In this document: one piece after another, positions 48,718 through 57,544 of the stretch
Position numbering within the stretch: position 1 is the first letter of the stretch
Layout of the letters: each line of letters starts with the position of its first letter
Origin: UBA6522 sp963664945
GTDB taxonomy: Bacteria > Pseudomonadota > Gammaproteobacteria > Steroidobacterales > Rariloculaceae
Assembly (NCBI GenBank): GCA_963664945.1
Contig: OY761822.1
Location: 682,001-746,000 of the forward strand
DNA: 64,000 nucleotides
Direction: 5' to 3'
Program-made: the position numbers and the translations under genes
The notes under the pieces: generated by a model
What the model was told of the DNA's origin: nothing
What the model saw: only the letters and a program-made list of their open reading frames with translations
The model's database searches: none

Positions 48718-49668
48718 TCAGCCCAGCGTGTTTATGGGTCGGCCATCGAGCCACGCCCGGATGTTTTCGACGGCAGCCTGGAAAAAGACCCGATAGTTCT
48801 CGACGGTGACAAAGCCCAGGTGCGGCGTGAGCACGGTATTGGGCACCTTGCGCAATGGATGGCCTATCGGCAAGGGCTCGACGTCGAAGACATCCAGGCC
48901 GGCACCGCCGATTGCTCCGGTTTTCAGGGCCTCCACCAGGGCCACCTCGTCGACGATGGGTCCCCGGGACGTGTTGACCAGCCACGCCGTGTTTTTCATC
49001 CGCTCGAATTCCGGGCGCGCAATGAGCGAACGGGTCCCGGCGCCGAGACGCAGATGAATCGTCACGACATCGGACGTGCGCAGCAACTCGTCCTTGCCGG
49101 TGAACCGGGCGCGGGCACCCTCACAACGCTCGGGCGTCAGGTTGGGGCTCCACGCGACGACCTTCATACCGAACGCATGACCGACCTCCGCCACCCGCTT
49201 GCCCAGTCGCCCCAACCCGACGATTCCGAGCGTCTTGCCCTCAAGGCCCAGACCGATCGTTGTTTGCCATTGCCCCAGACGGGTTGCCCGTTCTTCCAGA
49301 TTGATCTTTCGGGCCAGCGCCAGTATCAGCCCCCAGGTCAACTCCGCAGTTGGGTGCCCCAGCGTCGGCGACCCTGAGACGACCACGCCCTGGCGGCGCG
49401 CCGCCGCCACGTCGATGGACGCGTTGCCCATCCCGGGGGTGAACAGGTGTTCCAGCCTGGGCAATCGCTTCAGCAGGGTCTCCGGAAAAGGCGTGCGCTC
49501 GCGCATCACGCAGATGATCTCGAAGTCCCGGAGCCTTTCGGCGACAGCGCTCTCGTCATCCAGATGATCGTTGAACACGGAGATCGCAACATCCTCCGCG
49601 AGCGGCGACCAGTCGGCCATCGCAAGCGCCACATCCTGGTAATCGTCAATGATTGCGAGTCGTTTCAT
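48718..49668 (-). CDS. D-2-hydroxyacid dehydrogenase
   Basis: A 316-residue NAD-dependent enzyme. The Rossmann loop GIVGLGRLGKRVAEVG is near residue 155. The catalytic Arg is in TAWLVNTSRGPIVDE, the Glu lies in the GLDVFDVEPLP region, and the His in VLTPHLGFVTVEN. These are the standard R-E-H triad features of the family. It reduces 2-oxoacids to D-2-hydroxyacids; specificity is unknown. It converges on the hydrolase gene with 76 bp between their ends, in which no good terminator is seen. Confidence 0.92.
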   Translation of the reverse strand: MKRLAIIDDYQDVALAMADWSPLAEDVAISVFNDHLDDESAVAERLRDFEIICVMRERTPFPETLLKRLPRLEHLFTPGMGNASIDVAAARRQGVVVSGSPTLGHPTAELTWGLILALARKINLEERATRLGQWQTTIGLGLEGKTLGIVGLGRLGKRVAEVGHAFGMKVVAWSPNLTPERCEGARARFTGKDELLRTSDVVTIHLRLGAGTRSLIARPEFERMKNTAWLVNTSRGPIVDEVALVEALKTGAIGGAGLDVFDVEPLPIGHPLRKVPNTVLTPHLGFVTVENYRVFFQAAVENIRAWLDGRPINTLG

Positions 49669-49852
49669 GGTCGTTCAAAGAGCAATAGCCGTGGCTCCGG
49701 AAGCTCGATAGCAGGGCTTTTGCGCGATGGCGCGAACGCGCCCGATGGTATCATCGCGGCGCTGTAACCGTGCGTGCGAAACGGCGGCGGAACGTTAACA
49801 GATGTCAGGAACCCCGCAATCGCATCGCCCATTGGACTCGGAGAGCGTAGCC

Positions 49853-50383
49853 ATGCCGTATCTGCTTGGACTGCTCGGCCTGATCGTCTCGGTCGTGATC
49901 CTGCTTCACCGCCTGGCGGACGCCGGGATCGACCTGGGCGGGCTGAATCCCTTTCTCACGCGGCGCCGACGCGCCTGGCGCCAGAAGTTCGAGGCCAACC
50001 CGCTGTTCGGCCTCGACAATCCGATGGATGTGGCGACCGTGCTCGCCGTGGGGGTCGCCAAGGCGGACGGCGACATGACAACGGAGCAAAAACAGGCGCT
50101 GCTCACGAGCTTCGAGCGGACGTTCAGGATCGACGGCCGTGCAGCGGAGGAGTTACTCGCTTCCAGCGCGCACCTGGTGGGCGATGGGCGAATTCTCATG
50201 GACCAGGTCCACGATGTGATCGCCAGAAGCAAGGAGCAATTCACCGACAGCAAAATCGAATCCACCTTGTCACTGCTGGAGGAAATTGCGGCAGTCGAAG
50301 GCGCCTCCGAACGGCAGCGGGAGTTGGTCTCCCGGGTAGAGGACGCCCTGCGCGACCGGCCGCCGGCAGAGACCTGGCATTGA
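49853..50383 (+). CDS. TerB-like domain membrane-anchored protein
   Basis: A 176-residue protein. I start it at ATG 49,853 because GGAGAG lies about 8 bases upstream and the first residues then form a membrane helix (LLGLLGLIVSVVILLH). The cytoplasmic part has TerB-like features: VATVLAVGVAKADGDMTTEQ with the metal-binding D-x-D, and a later acidic helix pair. An in-frame ATG at 49,802 is possible. TerB proteins are linked to tellurite resistance and envelope stress, but single-copy relatives are uncharacterised. Confidence 0.75.
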   Translation: MPYLLGLLGLIVSVVILLHRLADAGIDLGGLNPFLTRRRRAWRQKFEANPLFGLDNPMDVATVLAVGVAKADGDMTTEQKQALLTSFERTFRIDGRAAEELLASSAHLVGDGRILMDQVHDVIARSKEQFTDSKIESTLSLLEEIAAVEGASERQRELVSRVEDALRDRPPAETWH

Positions 50384-50481
50384 ACGCGGTCGAAGATGGC
50401 TGATACCTGGCGGGCGATCCGATATTGAAACCGCCCACTAATCCCTGCAATATCGAACGAGGCACGAACGGAGGGGAACCC

Positions 50482-51495
50482 ATGACTCGTTCAACCCTGC
50501 TCTTCATTTTCGGCCTCGCCTGCTGCAGTGCATGGGCCCACCACACGGCAATAGGCGTATTCGACACCGGCCGTACCATTGAGGTAAGCGGAACCGTCGA
50601 GTCCTTTTCCTGGCGCAATCCGCACGGCCGGATCGTGCTCGCCGGCGACGACGGCAGGGAATGGCATGCCGAGGCAACCGCGATCAGCGTCATGCGCGGC
50701 CGCGGAGTCTCCGGGGATGGTGTGATCGCTGTCGGCGACCGCATCACCATCGCCGGATCGCCGTCCGTTCGCGGTCTTGCCGAGATTCAGGCTCGCAGTC
50801 TGCTCCTGCCAAGCGGCTACGAGTTCGAATTCGGCTCGGGCAACCCCTACTTTGCCGCCGGGAAGAACGGAAATCTCGTCGGTCGGGTATCCGCAAGTAC
50901 CGATGTCTCTCGGGCCGTCGCCGAGGCCGACGGTATCTACCGCGTGTGGAGCACGATCATGGGCGACCCCGACGCGTTTCCGATGTTCAAGGGGGACTAT
51001 CCAATGACGCCCGCGGGAGAAGCGGCGCTTGCTGCGTGGGACCCTGTTGACAACAGTCTGCTGCGCTGCGGTTCGAAGGCCATGCCGTTGATCATGATCA
51101 CGCCAGTCCCCCTGGACTTCGTGCGCCAGGGCGACGACATTCTCATGCGGTTCGAGGAATTCGATGCGCAGCGAATTATTCACATGTCGGACAATGCCGT
51201 CCCGCCGGAGGAGCACACCCAGTTCGGCTTTTCACGGGGCCGGTGGGAAGGCGCGACGCTGGTTGTCGAGACCGACAGGATTCTGGCTGATTACATGGAC
51301 ATGGACGGTGCACGCCACAGCGATCAAATCTCCCTGGTGGAACGCTTTATCCCCAACGAGGACTACAACCGCCTCGACTATCGCATCACGATCACCGACC
51401 CGGTCTATTACAGCGAGCCCTTCGAACTGACGCGCTATTTTGTCTGGCGACCGGAGATACGGGTACATCCGTACGAGTGCCTGGAGCGGTATTAG
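50482..51495 (+). CDS. DUF6152-type exported protein
   Basis: A 337-residue protein. The signal peptide (LLFIFGLACCSAWA) is followed by HHTAIGVFDTGRTIEVSGTV and SFSWRNPHGRIVLAGDDG, the DUF6152 pattern (AHH...GTV...NPH). The C-terminal half carries the EEHTQFGFSRGRWEGATLVV and ISLVERFIPNEDYNRLDY features common to a wider family of secreted proteins. GGAGG precedes the ATG by 7 bases. Function is unknown. A fragment of a relative lies at 45,300-45,563. Confidence 0.85.
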   Translation: MTRSTLLFIFGLACCSAWAHHTAIGVFDTGRTIEVSGTVESFSWRNPHGRIVLAGDDGREWHAEATAISVMRGRGVSGDGVIAVGDRITIAGSPSVRGLAEIQARSLLLPSGYEFEFGSGNPYFAAGKNGNLVGRVSASTDVSRAVAEADGIYRVWSTIMGDPDAFPMFKGDYPMTPAGEAALAAWDPVDNSLLRCGSKAMPLIMITPVPLDFVRQGDDILMRFEEFDAQRIIHMSDNAVPPEEHTQFGFSRGRWEGATLVVETDRILADYMDMDGARHSDQISLVERFIPNEDYNRLDYRITITDPVYYSEPFELTRYFVWRPEIRVHPYECLERY

Positions 51496-51571
51496 TCGCT
51501 GTACGCGGCACGGATTCCAGTCAACTCACTTCCGAATCGAGGAAGTCCGCAGTTGACGCATTGGTTGGTGT

Positions 51572-51588
51572 ATATCAGTATCTGATAT
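51572..51588. promoter_or_regulatory. Inverted repeat upstream of parD (operator)
   Basis: ATATCAG-TAT-CTGATAT is a perfect 7-bp inverted repeat with a 3-bp spacer, 24 bp before the parD ATG. TTGACG at 51,553 could serve as a -35 element. ParD autoregulates through such symmetric sites; this is inferred. Confidence 0.55.
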
Positions 51589-51612
51589 TATTTGACATAT
51601 CGAGGTGCCCGA

Positions 51613-51855
51613 ATGCCAAACGTACACCTGACCCGGCCGATGGATGCGTTTGTTCGAAGCCAGATCAATTCAGGTGCCTATGCCAATGTGAGCGAAGTTG
51701 TTCGGGCAGGCATCCGGCTGCTCATGGATCGGGACGGCGCGCGCCAGTTCTACGCGTTGAAGGCGAACCTGGAAGAGGCTGTGCGCGAAGCCGAGGCTGG
51801 CGGATTCGAGGATTTCGATCCGCAGGCCTATGAGCCGGACGCCGGCGCAAGATAG
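51613..51855 (+). CDS. parD: ParD-type antitoxin
   Basis: An 80-residue ribbon-helix-helix antitoxin. VHLTRPMDAFVRSQINSGAY and ANVSEVVRAGIRLLMDRDG are the ParD DNA-binding fold. The C-terminal acidic part (EEAVREAEAGGFEDFDPQAY) should bind ParE. The toxin gene begins 10 bp after its stop. The operator-like repeat at 51,572-51,588 lies upstream. Intact and presumably functional with the following gene. Confidence 0.9.
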   Translation: MPNVHLTRPMDAFVRSQINSGAYANVSEVVRAGIRLLMDRDGARQFYALKANLEEAVREAEAGGFEDFDPQAYEPDAGAR

Positions 51856-51865
51856 CCATCGCCAC

Positions 51866-52183
51866 ATGACGATCAGACTGTCCCGGCTGGCGCGTCGGGA
51901 CCTGGACGACATCAGACAATACACCGTCGAAACGTGGGGCCGTACCCAGTGGTTGGCCTACTACCGCAGGCTGGTGCGGGCGTTCGAAAAGATCACCGCA
52001 GACCCGGACAGCGGCCGCGACCGAAGCCTGTTCGCGGAGGGTCTGCGTTCGGTGAACTATGGCAGGCACGTCATATTCTACGCAACGGTCGCCGCGGCAG
52101 GCGGCAAGCCGGTGATCGTGCGAATCGTCCACCAACGCCGCAATATGCCGGCGCTGGTGTATTTCGAAGATATCGGCGGGTGA
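51866..52183 (+). CDS. parE: ParE-type toxin
   Basis: A 105-residue RelE/ParE-fold toxin. TIRLSRLARRDLDDIRQYTV and WGRTQWLAYYRRLVRAFEKI form the N-terminal helical hairpin, followed by the strands VNYGRHVIFYAT and PVIVRIVHQRRN. These are the standard ParE positions; ParE poisons DNA gyrase. I prefer ATG 51,866 because it gives the normal N-terminus; ATG 51,830 lies inside parD and would add 12 residues. Confidence 0.9.
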   Translation: MTIRLSRLARRDLDDIRQYTVETWGRTQWLAYYRRLVRAFEKITADPDSGRDRSLFAEGLRSVNYGRHVIFYATVAAAGGKPVIVRIVHQRRNMPALVYFEDIGG

Positions 52184-52196
52184 GAACGATGGAATA

Positions 52197-52245
52197 GTGA
52201 ACTTATCCTGGTTAATGGAATTTTTGTAAACCAGGATAAGTTCAC
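52197..52245. terminator. 17-bp perfect hairpin downstream of parDE
   Basis: GTGAACTTATCCTGGTT at 52,197-52,213 pairs perfectly with its complement at 52,229-52,245 around a 15-base loop that contains TTTTT. No U-tract follows the right arm, so it is not a classical rho-independent terminator. It could act as a transcript-stabilising hairpin or be the footprint of a small palindromic element. Confidence 0.5.
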
Positions 52246-52349
52246 CATGAATTGCGGCATGCAATTGCCTGAAGTGGCGGCAGGCCCCTAATCGGAACTT
52301 CAGTGCGCCGTAACAATTCGACGGACTGAACGATTGGCAAATTCCACCG

Positions 52350-53312
52350 TCACGCCTTAACCACGCGTTGATCTATGGCGCCGAACAGAATTCCACCGTC
52401 CAGCGCTTTAGCCTCCATTCGAACGTGATCACCGAAAGACATGAACGGGGTACTCGGTGTACCCGTATCGATAAGCTCAATGCCGCGGCGTTCGCTGATG
52501 CAGGATGAGCCGATTTCGCGGTAGTTTTCGTTGGAGACTGTGCCGGAACCGATGATGGTGCCGGCGCAAAGCGTGCGTGTGGCTGCAGCGTGTGCAACCA
52601 ATTCATGAAACCCGACACTCATCGCACCGCCGTGAGCATTGCCGAAAAGCTCACCATTCCATTCAACACGAAGGTTTAGGTGAACTCGGCCGTCAGCCCA
52701 ACCGCCGCCCAACTCATCTGGCGTCACGGCAAATGGCGCGGTGGAACATGCTGGCTTTGCCTGTATCCAACCGAATCCAGTTTTCATTTCTTTGGGCGCC
52801 ACGGTTCGCAATGACCAATCATTAATCTGCACAAGCAACTTGATGTGTTGCATTGCATCGTCTGCCGTTACTCCCATCGGCACGTCATCAACTATTACGC
52901 CGAACTCACCTTCGAAGTCGATTCCGTCCTTTTCATCTGGAAACGGGACATCGTCATTCGGGCCATAGAAAACATGTGACATGCCCTGGTACATAAGCGG
53001 CTTGTCGTGTTCGATTGGATCGAGCTTGAAGGCTCGCTGCATCAAGTCACCGTGAGTGTCATACGCCGAGCCATCAAGCCATTGCCATGCGCGCGGCAAC
53101 GGCGAAGCAAACCTGACCGAGTCCGCCGCTTCTCCAGCGCCGTCTAACAGGCGTTCATGCAGTTCGTGCAACTCAGTCTGGCAGTCGACCCATTGCTCGA
53201 TGGCCTGCTGCATGGTCGAAACATTGTCCACCGCAAGATAGCGCGCACAGTCCGGTGACGCGACAACCAACGTGCCGTCTCGGCCGCCATCAGCAATCGT
53301 CGCGAGTTTCAT
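52350..53312 (-). CDS. Fumarylacetoacetate hydrolase family enzyme
   Basis: A 320-residue FAH-family protein starting MKLATIADGGRDG. The catalytic domain shows FYGPNDDVPFPDEKDGIDFE with the metal-binding acidic residue pair (GIDFEGEFGVIVDD), QINDWSLRTVAPKEMKTGFG and TIIGSGTVSNENYREIGSSC. It is the last gene in the minus-strand half of the catabolic cluster, following the cyclase gene. In aromatic catabolism, such enzymes cleave fumarylpyruvate- or maleylpyruvate-type ring-fission products. Confidence 0.9.
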   Translation of the reverse strand: MKLATIADGGRDGTLVVASPDCARYLAVDNVSTMQQAIEQWVDCQTELHELHERLLDGAGEAADSVRFASPLPRAWQWLDGSAYDTHGDLMQRAFKLDPIEHDKPLMYQGMSHVFYGPNDDVPFPDEKDGIDFEGEFGVIVDDVPMGVTADDAMQHIKLLVQINDWSLRTVAPKEMKTGFGWIQAKPACSTAPFAVTPDELGGGWADGRVHLNLRVEWNGELFGNAHGGAMSVGFHELVAHAAATRTLCAGTIIGSGTVSNENYREIGSSCISERRGIELIDTGTPSTPFMSFGDHVRMEAKALDGGILFGAIDQRVVKA

Positions 53313-53322
53313 AGGTTCGTTA

Positions 53323-54102
53323 TCACTCGTCGAAAATAGCGACGGCGCGGGTCCATCCCGCCGAGGCGCCGCGAATCTTGTGCGGGAAGCAGCACACTAT
53401 GAATCCATTGGGCGGCAACACCTCGAGGTTGTGCAGCTTCTCAAGATGGCAATAGCCGATGTCGCGGCCGGCTTTGTGGCCCTCCCAGATCAGCGAGGTG
53501 TCGCCGGTCTCCTCGACTCTTTTTGCAGTGTGAGAAAACGGCGCATCCCAGGACCATGCATCCGTACCAGTGACACGCACACCGCGCTCGAGCAGATACA
53601 TCGTTGCTTCGTACCCCATGCCGCAACCGATGTTGACGAAGTTCGGATCCCCAACAGCTTTGCCGGCTGCCGTGTTAACGAGCACGATATCGAGCGCTTG
53701 CAATTCGACGCCAACGAGATCGAGTTCGGCCTCCACTTCGGCAGCCGTAACCACGTGCCCGTCTTCGAAATGCCGAAAATCGAGTTTTACGCCCGGACGA
53801 AAACACCAGTCAAGCGGAACCTCGTCAATCGTAATCGCTCGTTCGCCACCATCCATCGTGGGGTGAAAGTGATACGGCGCATCGAGATGCGTGCCGTTAT
53901 GCGTAGTGAGCTTTACCCACTCCGCGGCCGCAAAGCCTTCGCCTCCGGGGAAGTCCTCAGCTTCAACGCTCGGAAAAAAATGCCGTGCTTCTTCCACTGT
54001 TTCCGCGTGCGTCTGGTAAGTGATCTCCGGCCGCATAAATGGAGGATCGGTAACGACGTCATTTTCAAGGTAGATGGAGAGATCAACGAATCGCTGTGGC
54101 AT
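53323..54102 (-). CDS. Cyclase / kynurenine-formamidase-like hydrolase
   Basis: A 259-residue protein starting MPQRFVDLSIYLENDV. The metal-binding signature LTTHNGTHLDAPYHF (HxGTHxDAPxH) is intact near residue 68. TGTDAWSWDAPF and the C-terminal region continue the cyclase (PF04199-type) fold. These are Mn- or Zn-dependent amidases or hydrolases. A longer frame to 54,162 lacks similarity. It sits 10 bp upstream of the FAH gene in the same operon. Confidence 0.88.
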   Translation of the reverse strand: MPQRFVDLSIYLENDVVTDPPFMRPEITYQTHAETVEEARHFFPSVEAEDFPGGEGFAAAEWVKLTTHNGTHLDAPYHFHPTMDGGERAITIDEVPLDWCFRPGVKLDFRHFEDGHVVTAAEVEAELDLVGVELQALDIVLVNTAAGKAVGDPNFVNIGCGMGYEATMYLLERGVRVTGTDAWSWDAPFSHTAKRVEETGDTSLIWEGHKAGRDIGYCHLEKLHNLEVLPPNGFIVCCFPHKIRGASAGWTRAVAIFDE

Positions 54103-54125
54103 AAGATCTTGTCCTACTCTGTCTA

Positions 54126-55286
54126 TCAGGCCGTATGGCCGCCGAGCGTCTCGGCAAACCAATCTGCAATAAAATCAGTACCAAACGACATGTTGTCGGC
54201 ACCGACGTGTTCAACACCACCTTCGCGTTCTGTGAAAATCTTAAGCTCGCGCTTTGGTGAATTCACGAGCTGATCATAGCTTTGATTCGCGTAATCGACG
54301 TTAATCTGCCGATCATGCGCTCCGTGTGTCACCAGGAACGGTACTTTGATTCGATCCATGACGCCATTCAGGTTCATCCCTTTGGCCTTCTCGAAGAACT
54401 CGTCCATATCCCTGGCGCCGAATACCCACCTGACATGATTCCAGTAATGCGGTACCGGGTTTTCACCTTCGCGTTGCAGACGCTTTTGCTGCACTTCCGC
54501 CCAGTTGTGATTGGCGCCCCAGCAGGCACCGGATGCGAATCTTGGCTCAAACGCCACGGCGCGCGGCGCGTAGTGGCCACCGAGCGAAATACCGGTCATA
54601 CCGATACGCTGTGGACCAACGAACGGCTGCTCCACCGCCCAGTCTACCCATGAGGAAGCCCACTCTTCGCTGGCGTACGTTGCCGGCAAATCCTCCAGAC
54701 GCAGCGCCTCGCCAGTGCCAGGCTGGTCGACGCACAGACAGCTGATGCCGCGCTTCGCCAGCGCATAGGGAAAACCACCAAGCCATAGCATTTCCTTGCA
54801 ACTATCAAGGCCATTGCAGAAAATCACCAGCGGCCGCGGGCCCTCGCCTTCAGCTAGGGTAAGGAGTCCTGACAGCTTCTTACGCTCGCCGTAGGGAATT
54901 TCGACGCGATCAATATTATCTTGAACGTAACCGGTACCGTCAGCAAATGCAGCTAGTGCTTTTTTATAGGTTTGCATCCGCCCGGGATGACCGTGGCCCT
55001 GCATGCGCTCGGCAGTGACATAGTAAATTGACGCGCGCTTAAGTTTACTGCCAGCGGAATACTCACGTCCGGCGGCTAGATCTTCTTTGGCCAGCTCAAC
55101 GAGCGTATCAGCCTTTTTGACCCACTCGATGAGAAACTCGCCGGTACCGGCGTCATCGCCGTTTGCGGCCGCATCCAAAATCGGCTGGCACATGTCGACA
55201 ATCTCGCCGATTTTGCCACCGTTCTCGAGTGCAATGGCAACCGACAGGTTCCAGATGTAGTTTGGAAAGAATTCGTAGAGCGCCAC
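54126..55286 (-). CDS. Alpha/beta hydrolase, FrsA or 2,6-dihydroxypseudooxynicotine hydrolase-like
   Basis: A 386-residue hydrolase. An N-terminal helical region of about 140 residues precedes the alpha/beta fold. The nucleophile elbow is RIGMTGISLGGHYAPRAVAF (Ser near 228). The oxyanion region lies around RPLVIFCNGLDSCKEMLWLG, and the acid and His near VTHGAHDRQINVDYAN and GGVEHVGADNMSFG. The size and helical cap match C-C-bond hydrolases of the DHPON type. It probably cleaves a ring-opened or diketone intermediate in this cluster. Confidence 0.85.
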   Translation of the reverse strand: MALYEFFPNYIWNLSVAIALENGGKIGEIVDMCQPILDAAANGDDAGTGEFLIEWVKKADTLVELAKEDLAAGREYSAGSKLKRASIYYVTAERMQGHGHPGRMQTYKKALAAFADGTGYVQDNIDRVEIPYGERKKLSGLLTLAEGEGPRPLVIFCNGLDSCKEMLWLGGFPYALAKRGISCLCVDQPGTGEALRLEDLPATYASEEWASSWVDWAVEQPFVGPQRIGMTGISLGGHYAPRAVAFEPRFASGACWGANHNWAEVQQKRLQREGENPVPHYWNHVRWVFGARDMDEFFEKAKGMNLNGVMDRIKVPFLVTHGAHDRQINVDYANQSYDQLVNSPKRELKIFTEREGGVEHVGADNMSFGTDFIADWFAETLGGHTA

Positions 55287-55311
55287 GTTTGAAAAAACTG
55301 CTTCTGAGCTT

Positions 55312-56427
55312 TTAGATTGGTTGCGACACGACCCGCATTATCTCGCCGGTCGCTTTTCCCTGGTCCACAGCTGGACCCTCGCCGAGTTGTGAGCGGCAAA
55401 TCGCAAGCGACGCATCAACAACATACTTGCAGCGTTCGAAACGACGTTCTTGAAATGCCGTGAACGCGGCGGCCACCGATGCTGCTTTCTCAAGTTCCTC
55501 GGCCAATACGATGCTGTCCTCGATTGCCAAACCGGCACCTTGACCAAGATGTGGAGTCGTTGCATGCGCAGCGTCACCAATGACTATGACGTTGCCATTG
55601 AACCAGTCGCTGTCGAGAAAATAGGGTTCCAGCGGTTTGTAGACCACAGCTTCATTATCCGTAATCTGGTCAACGTATTCGGCAATTCCGGGGGGCGCAT
55701 TGGAAAGTTTTGCGCGCATCGATTCAGCGAGGTGGTCGTGTGTATAGCGCGGGTTGCCAGGTTCCGGTGTTGTAACAAACATGTACATCAAATCATTGGA
55801 CAATGGCACCAAACCACAGCCAATCGGCCCTTCATAGGCGCGCAATGCATCGAGGTCATCCGGCCTCTTGAAATTGTACCGCCAAACCGACTGTCCGATG
55901 AACTTCGGCCCGGCTGCGTTTGGTAAAACCATCGAACGGGTTTTCGAGTAAACCCCGTCCGCACCGACAACAAGGTCATAAACTCCCGTCGAGCCGTCGG
56001 AAAATGTAACCGTTACTTTGCTACCTGAGTCGTTAATCTCGTCGGCAGTAATGCCGAGGCGCACATTGGCGCCAGCCGAAATCGCGCAGTCGCCGAGAAC
56101 TTTGTGGAGCGCCGGTCGGCCGATACCGACGTTGGCCGGATAACCTTCCACCAATGGCTGAACCGGTATTCGTGCGGCCATTTCACCGTCGGGCTTATAG
56201 ACCTCTACAAAATTGAAGCCGAAGCTGGCATCAATGAATTCATCAATGATGCCAAGCTCAGCCATGGCTCGCACAACGTTCGCCTGCTGAATAATGCCGA
56301 CACCGTAAACCGACCACTCAGGGTCTTTCTCGATTACCTCAACCTTATGCCCACACTTGCCAAGCGCGATGGCCGAAGTCAGGCCAGCGATGCCGCCACC
56401 AATAACAAGAACGGATTGGCTCTGCAC
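55312..56427 (-). CDS. FAD-dependent aromatic-ring monooxygenase
   Basis: A 371-residue class A flavoprotein monooxygenase. FAD-binding GxGxxG is LVIGGGIAGLTSAIAL near residue 8. The second ribose-binding motif is LVVGADGVYSKTRSMV. The GD motif is GDAAHATTPHLGQGAGLAIE near 285. It resembles salicylate, 3-hydroxybenzoate and hydroxynicotinate hydroxylases. It lies upstream of the hydrolase gene. The first step of the pathway is probably ring hydroxylation, with substrate unknown. Confidence 0.9.
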   Translation of the reverse strand: MQSQSVLVIGGGIAGLTSAIALGKCGHKVEVIEKDPEWSVYGVGIIQQANVVRAMAELGIIDEFIDASFGFNFVEVYKPDGEMAARIPVQPLVEGYPANVGIGRPALHKVLGDCAISAGANVRLGITADEINDSGSKVTVTFSDGSTGVYDLVVGADGVYSKTRSMVLPNAAGPKFIGQSVWRYNFKRPDDLDALRAYEGPIGCGLVPLSNDLMYMFVTTPEPGNPRYTHDHLAESMRAKLSNAPPGIAEYVDQITDNEAVVYKPLEPYFLDSDWFNGNVIVIGDAAHATTPHLGQGAGLAIEDSIVLAEELEKAASVAAAFTAFQERRFERCKYVVDASLAICRSQLGEGPAVDQGKATGEIMRVVSQPI

Positions 56428-56526
56428 AATTCCCTCAAGACTAAACGCCGATAGAGTGGCCGTAGCTTAGCGTGAGCCCATATATAAATCTAATCGCTTG
56501 TTTTTATGATTATTAATCCACTATGG

Positions 56527-57438
56527 TTATATGGCCATGCCGGCCGCAGTTTCGTGCAGCAACTGCCGAAGCCATATGATTCCGGTGTCGTGCGTTCGCG
56601 CCTCATGGTACTGCAGCATCTCTCGCATCGACGGCACATCCAGCGGCAGCGGCTGGATATTCAGCGGCAGGTTCTCCGCAAACACTCGCGCGAGACGTTC
56701 ATGCATGACCGTCAGGCGCTTGGTACCAATAATCAGCCAGGGTACAACCGAAAACGATGGCGCTAAAATCTCGACAGTTCGGCCCGTTGGCAATGACCGC
56801 AGATGACGCTCCGCATAGGTCAATTGCCGACCGGGACCGATGGTAACCGCGACGTGAGTACTGCTTAGGAAATCGGCGCTCGTCAATGGAGTTGCCAACA
56901 GCGGATTTTCCTCCCAACCGACTACGACATGCTGCTCCTCAAAAAGGAGCTCAGCCGGATGATTGGGAGAAATGTATTCCTCAGGCGTTAGTACGGCGTC
57001 AATTTCGCCTCGCTCAAACTCCACCCCCACCCGCTCGCCAGGCAGGCGAATATCAAGCTGGATGCCAGGCGCGACCTCGGCGAGTCGCTTGATCGCTGGC
57101 CCAACGAGCACCGTAGCAATATAGTCGGATGCCATCAGCCGAAAAACCCGCTTCGACTTAGACGGATCGAATTCTGACGACATCTGGATGATCGAATCCA
57201 CTTGACCGAGAATCCGCTTGATCTCAGGCGCCAGGCTATCGGCATACGAGGTCGGGATCATGCGCTTGCGATGCTGGATCAACAATTCGTCGCCGAAATA
57301 ATCGCGCAGGCGGCCAAGGGCCGCGCTCGCGGCCGGCTGGCTAATGTACAGCCGTTTGGCAGCGCGCGAAACGCTGCATTCAGCTAGCAACATATCCAGC
57401 GCAACCAACAGGTTCAGATCCAGTCCCTTAAAGCGCAT
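56527..57438 (-). CDS. LysR-family transcriptional regulator (NodD-like)
   Basis: A 303-residue regulator starting MRFKGLDLNLLVALDMLL, the usual NodD-type N-terminus. The winged helix-turn-helix carries SVSRAAKRLYISQPAASAAL. The effector-binding domain follows. An in-frame ATG 7 codons upstream exists but this start matches the family. It is divergent from the VOC gene with 106 bp between them, and likely activates both directions in response to a pathway intermediate. Confidence 0.9.
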   Translation of the reverse strand: MRFKGLDLNLLVALDMLLAECSVSRAAKRLYISQPAASAALGRLRDYFGDELLIQHRKRMIPTSYADSLAPEIKRILGQVDSIIQMSSEFDPSKSKRVFRLMASDYIATVLVGPAIKRLAEVAPGIQLDIRLPGERVGVEFERGEIDAVLTPEEYISPNHPAELLFEEQHVVVGWEENPLLATPLTSADFLSSTHVAVTIGPGRQLTYAERHLRSLPTGRTVEILAPSFSVVPWLIIGTKRLTVMHERLARVFAENLPLNIQPLPLDVPSMREMLQYHEARTHDTGIIWLRQLLHETAAGMAI

Positions 57439-57544
57439 TGAAAAACCCATAAAGAACATGAATGATATTTCATCAAATCAAACAATTCGACTAATTGCAA
57501 TTTGAGTGTTTTTATCCTTTAGTCCAGCCCATTTGGAGACAGGA
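57439..57544. promoter_or_regulatory. Divergent LysR-type regulatory region
   Basis: The 106-bp spacer is AT-rich. It holds CAATTCGACTAATTG (57,483-57,497), an inverted repeat of LysR-box type, and an overlapping AATTGCAATT palindrome (57,493-57,502). These sit between the divergent start sites, consistent with control by the adjacent LysR protein. Inferred. Confidence 0.4.
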
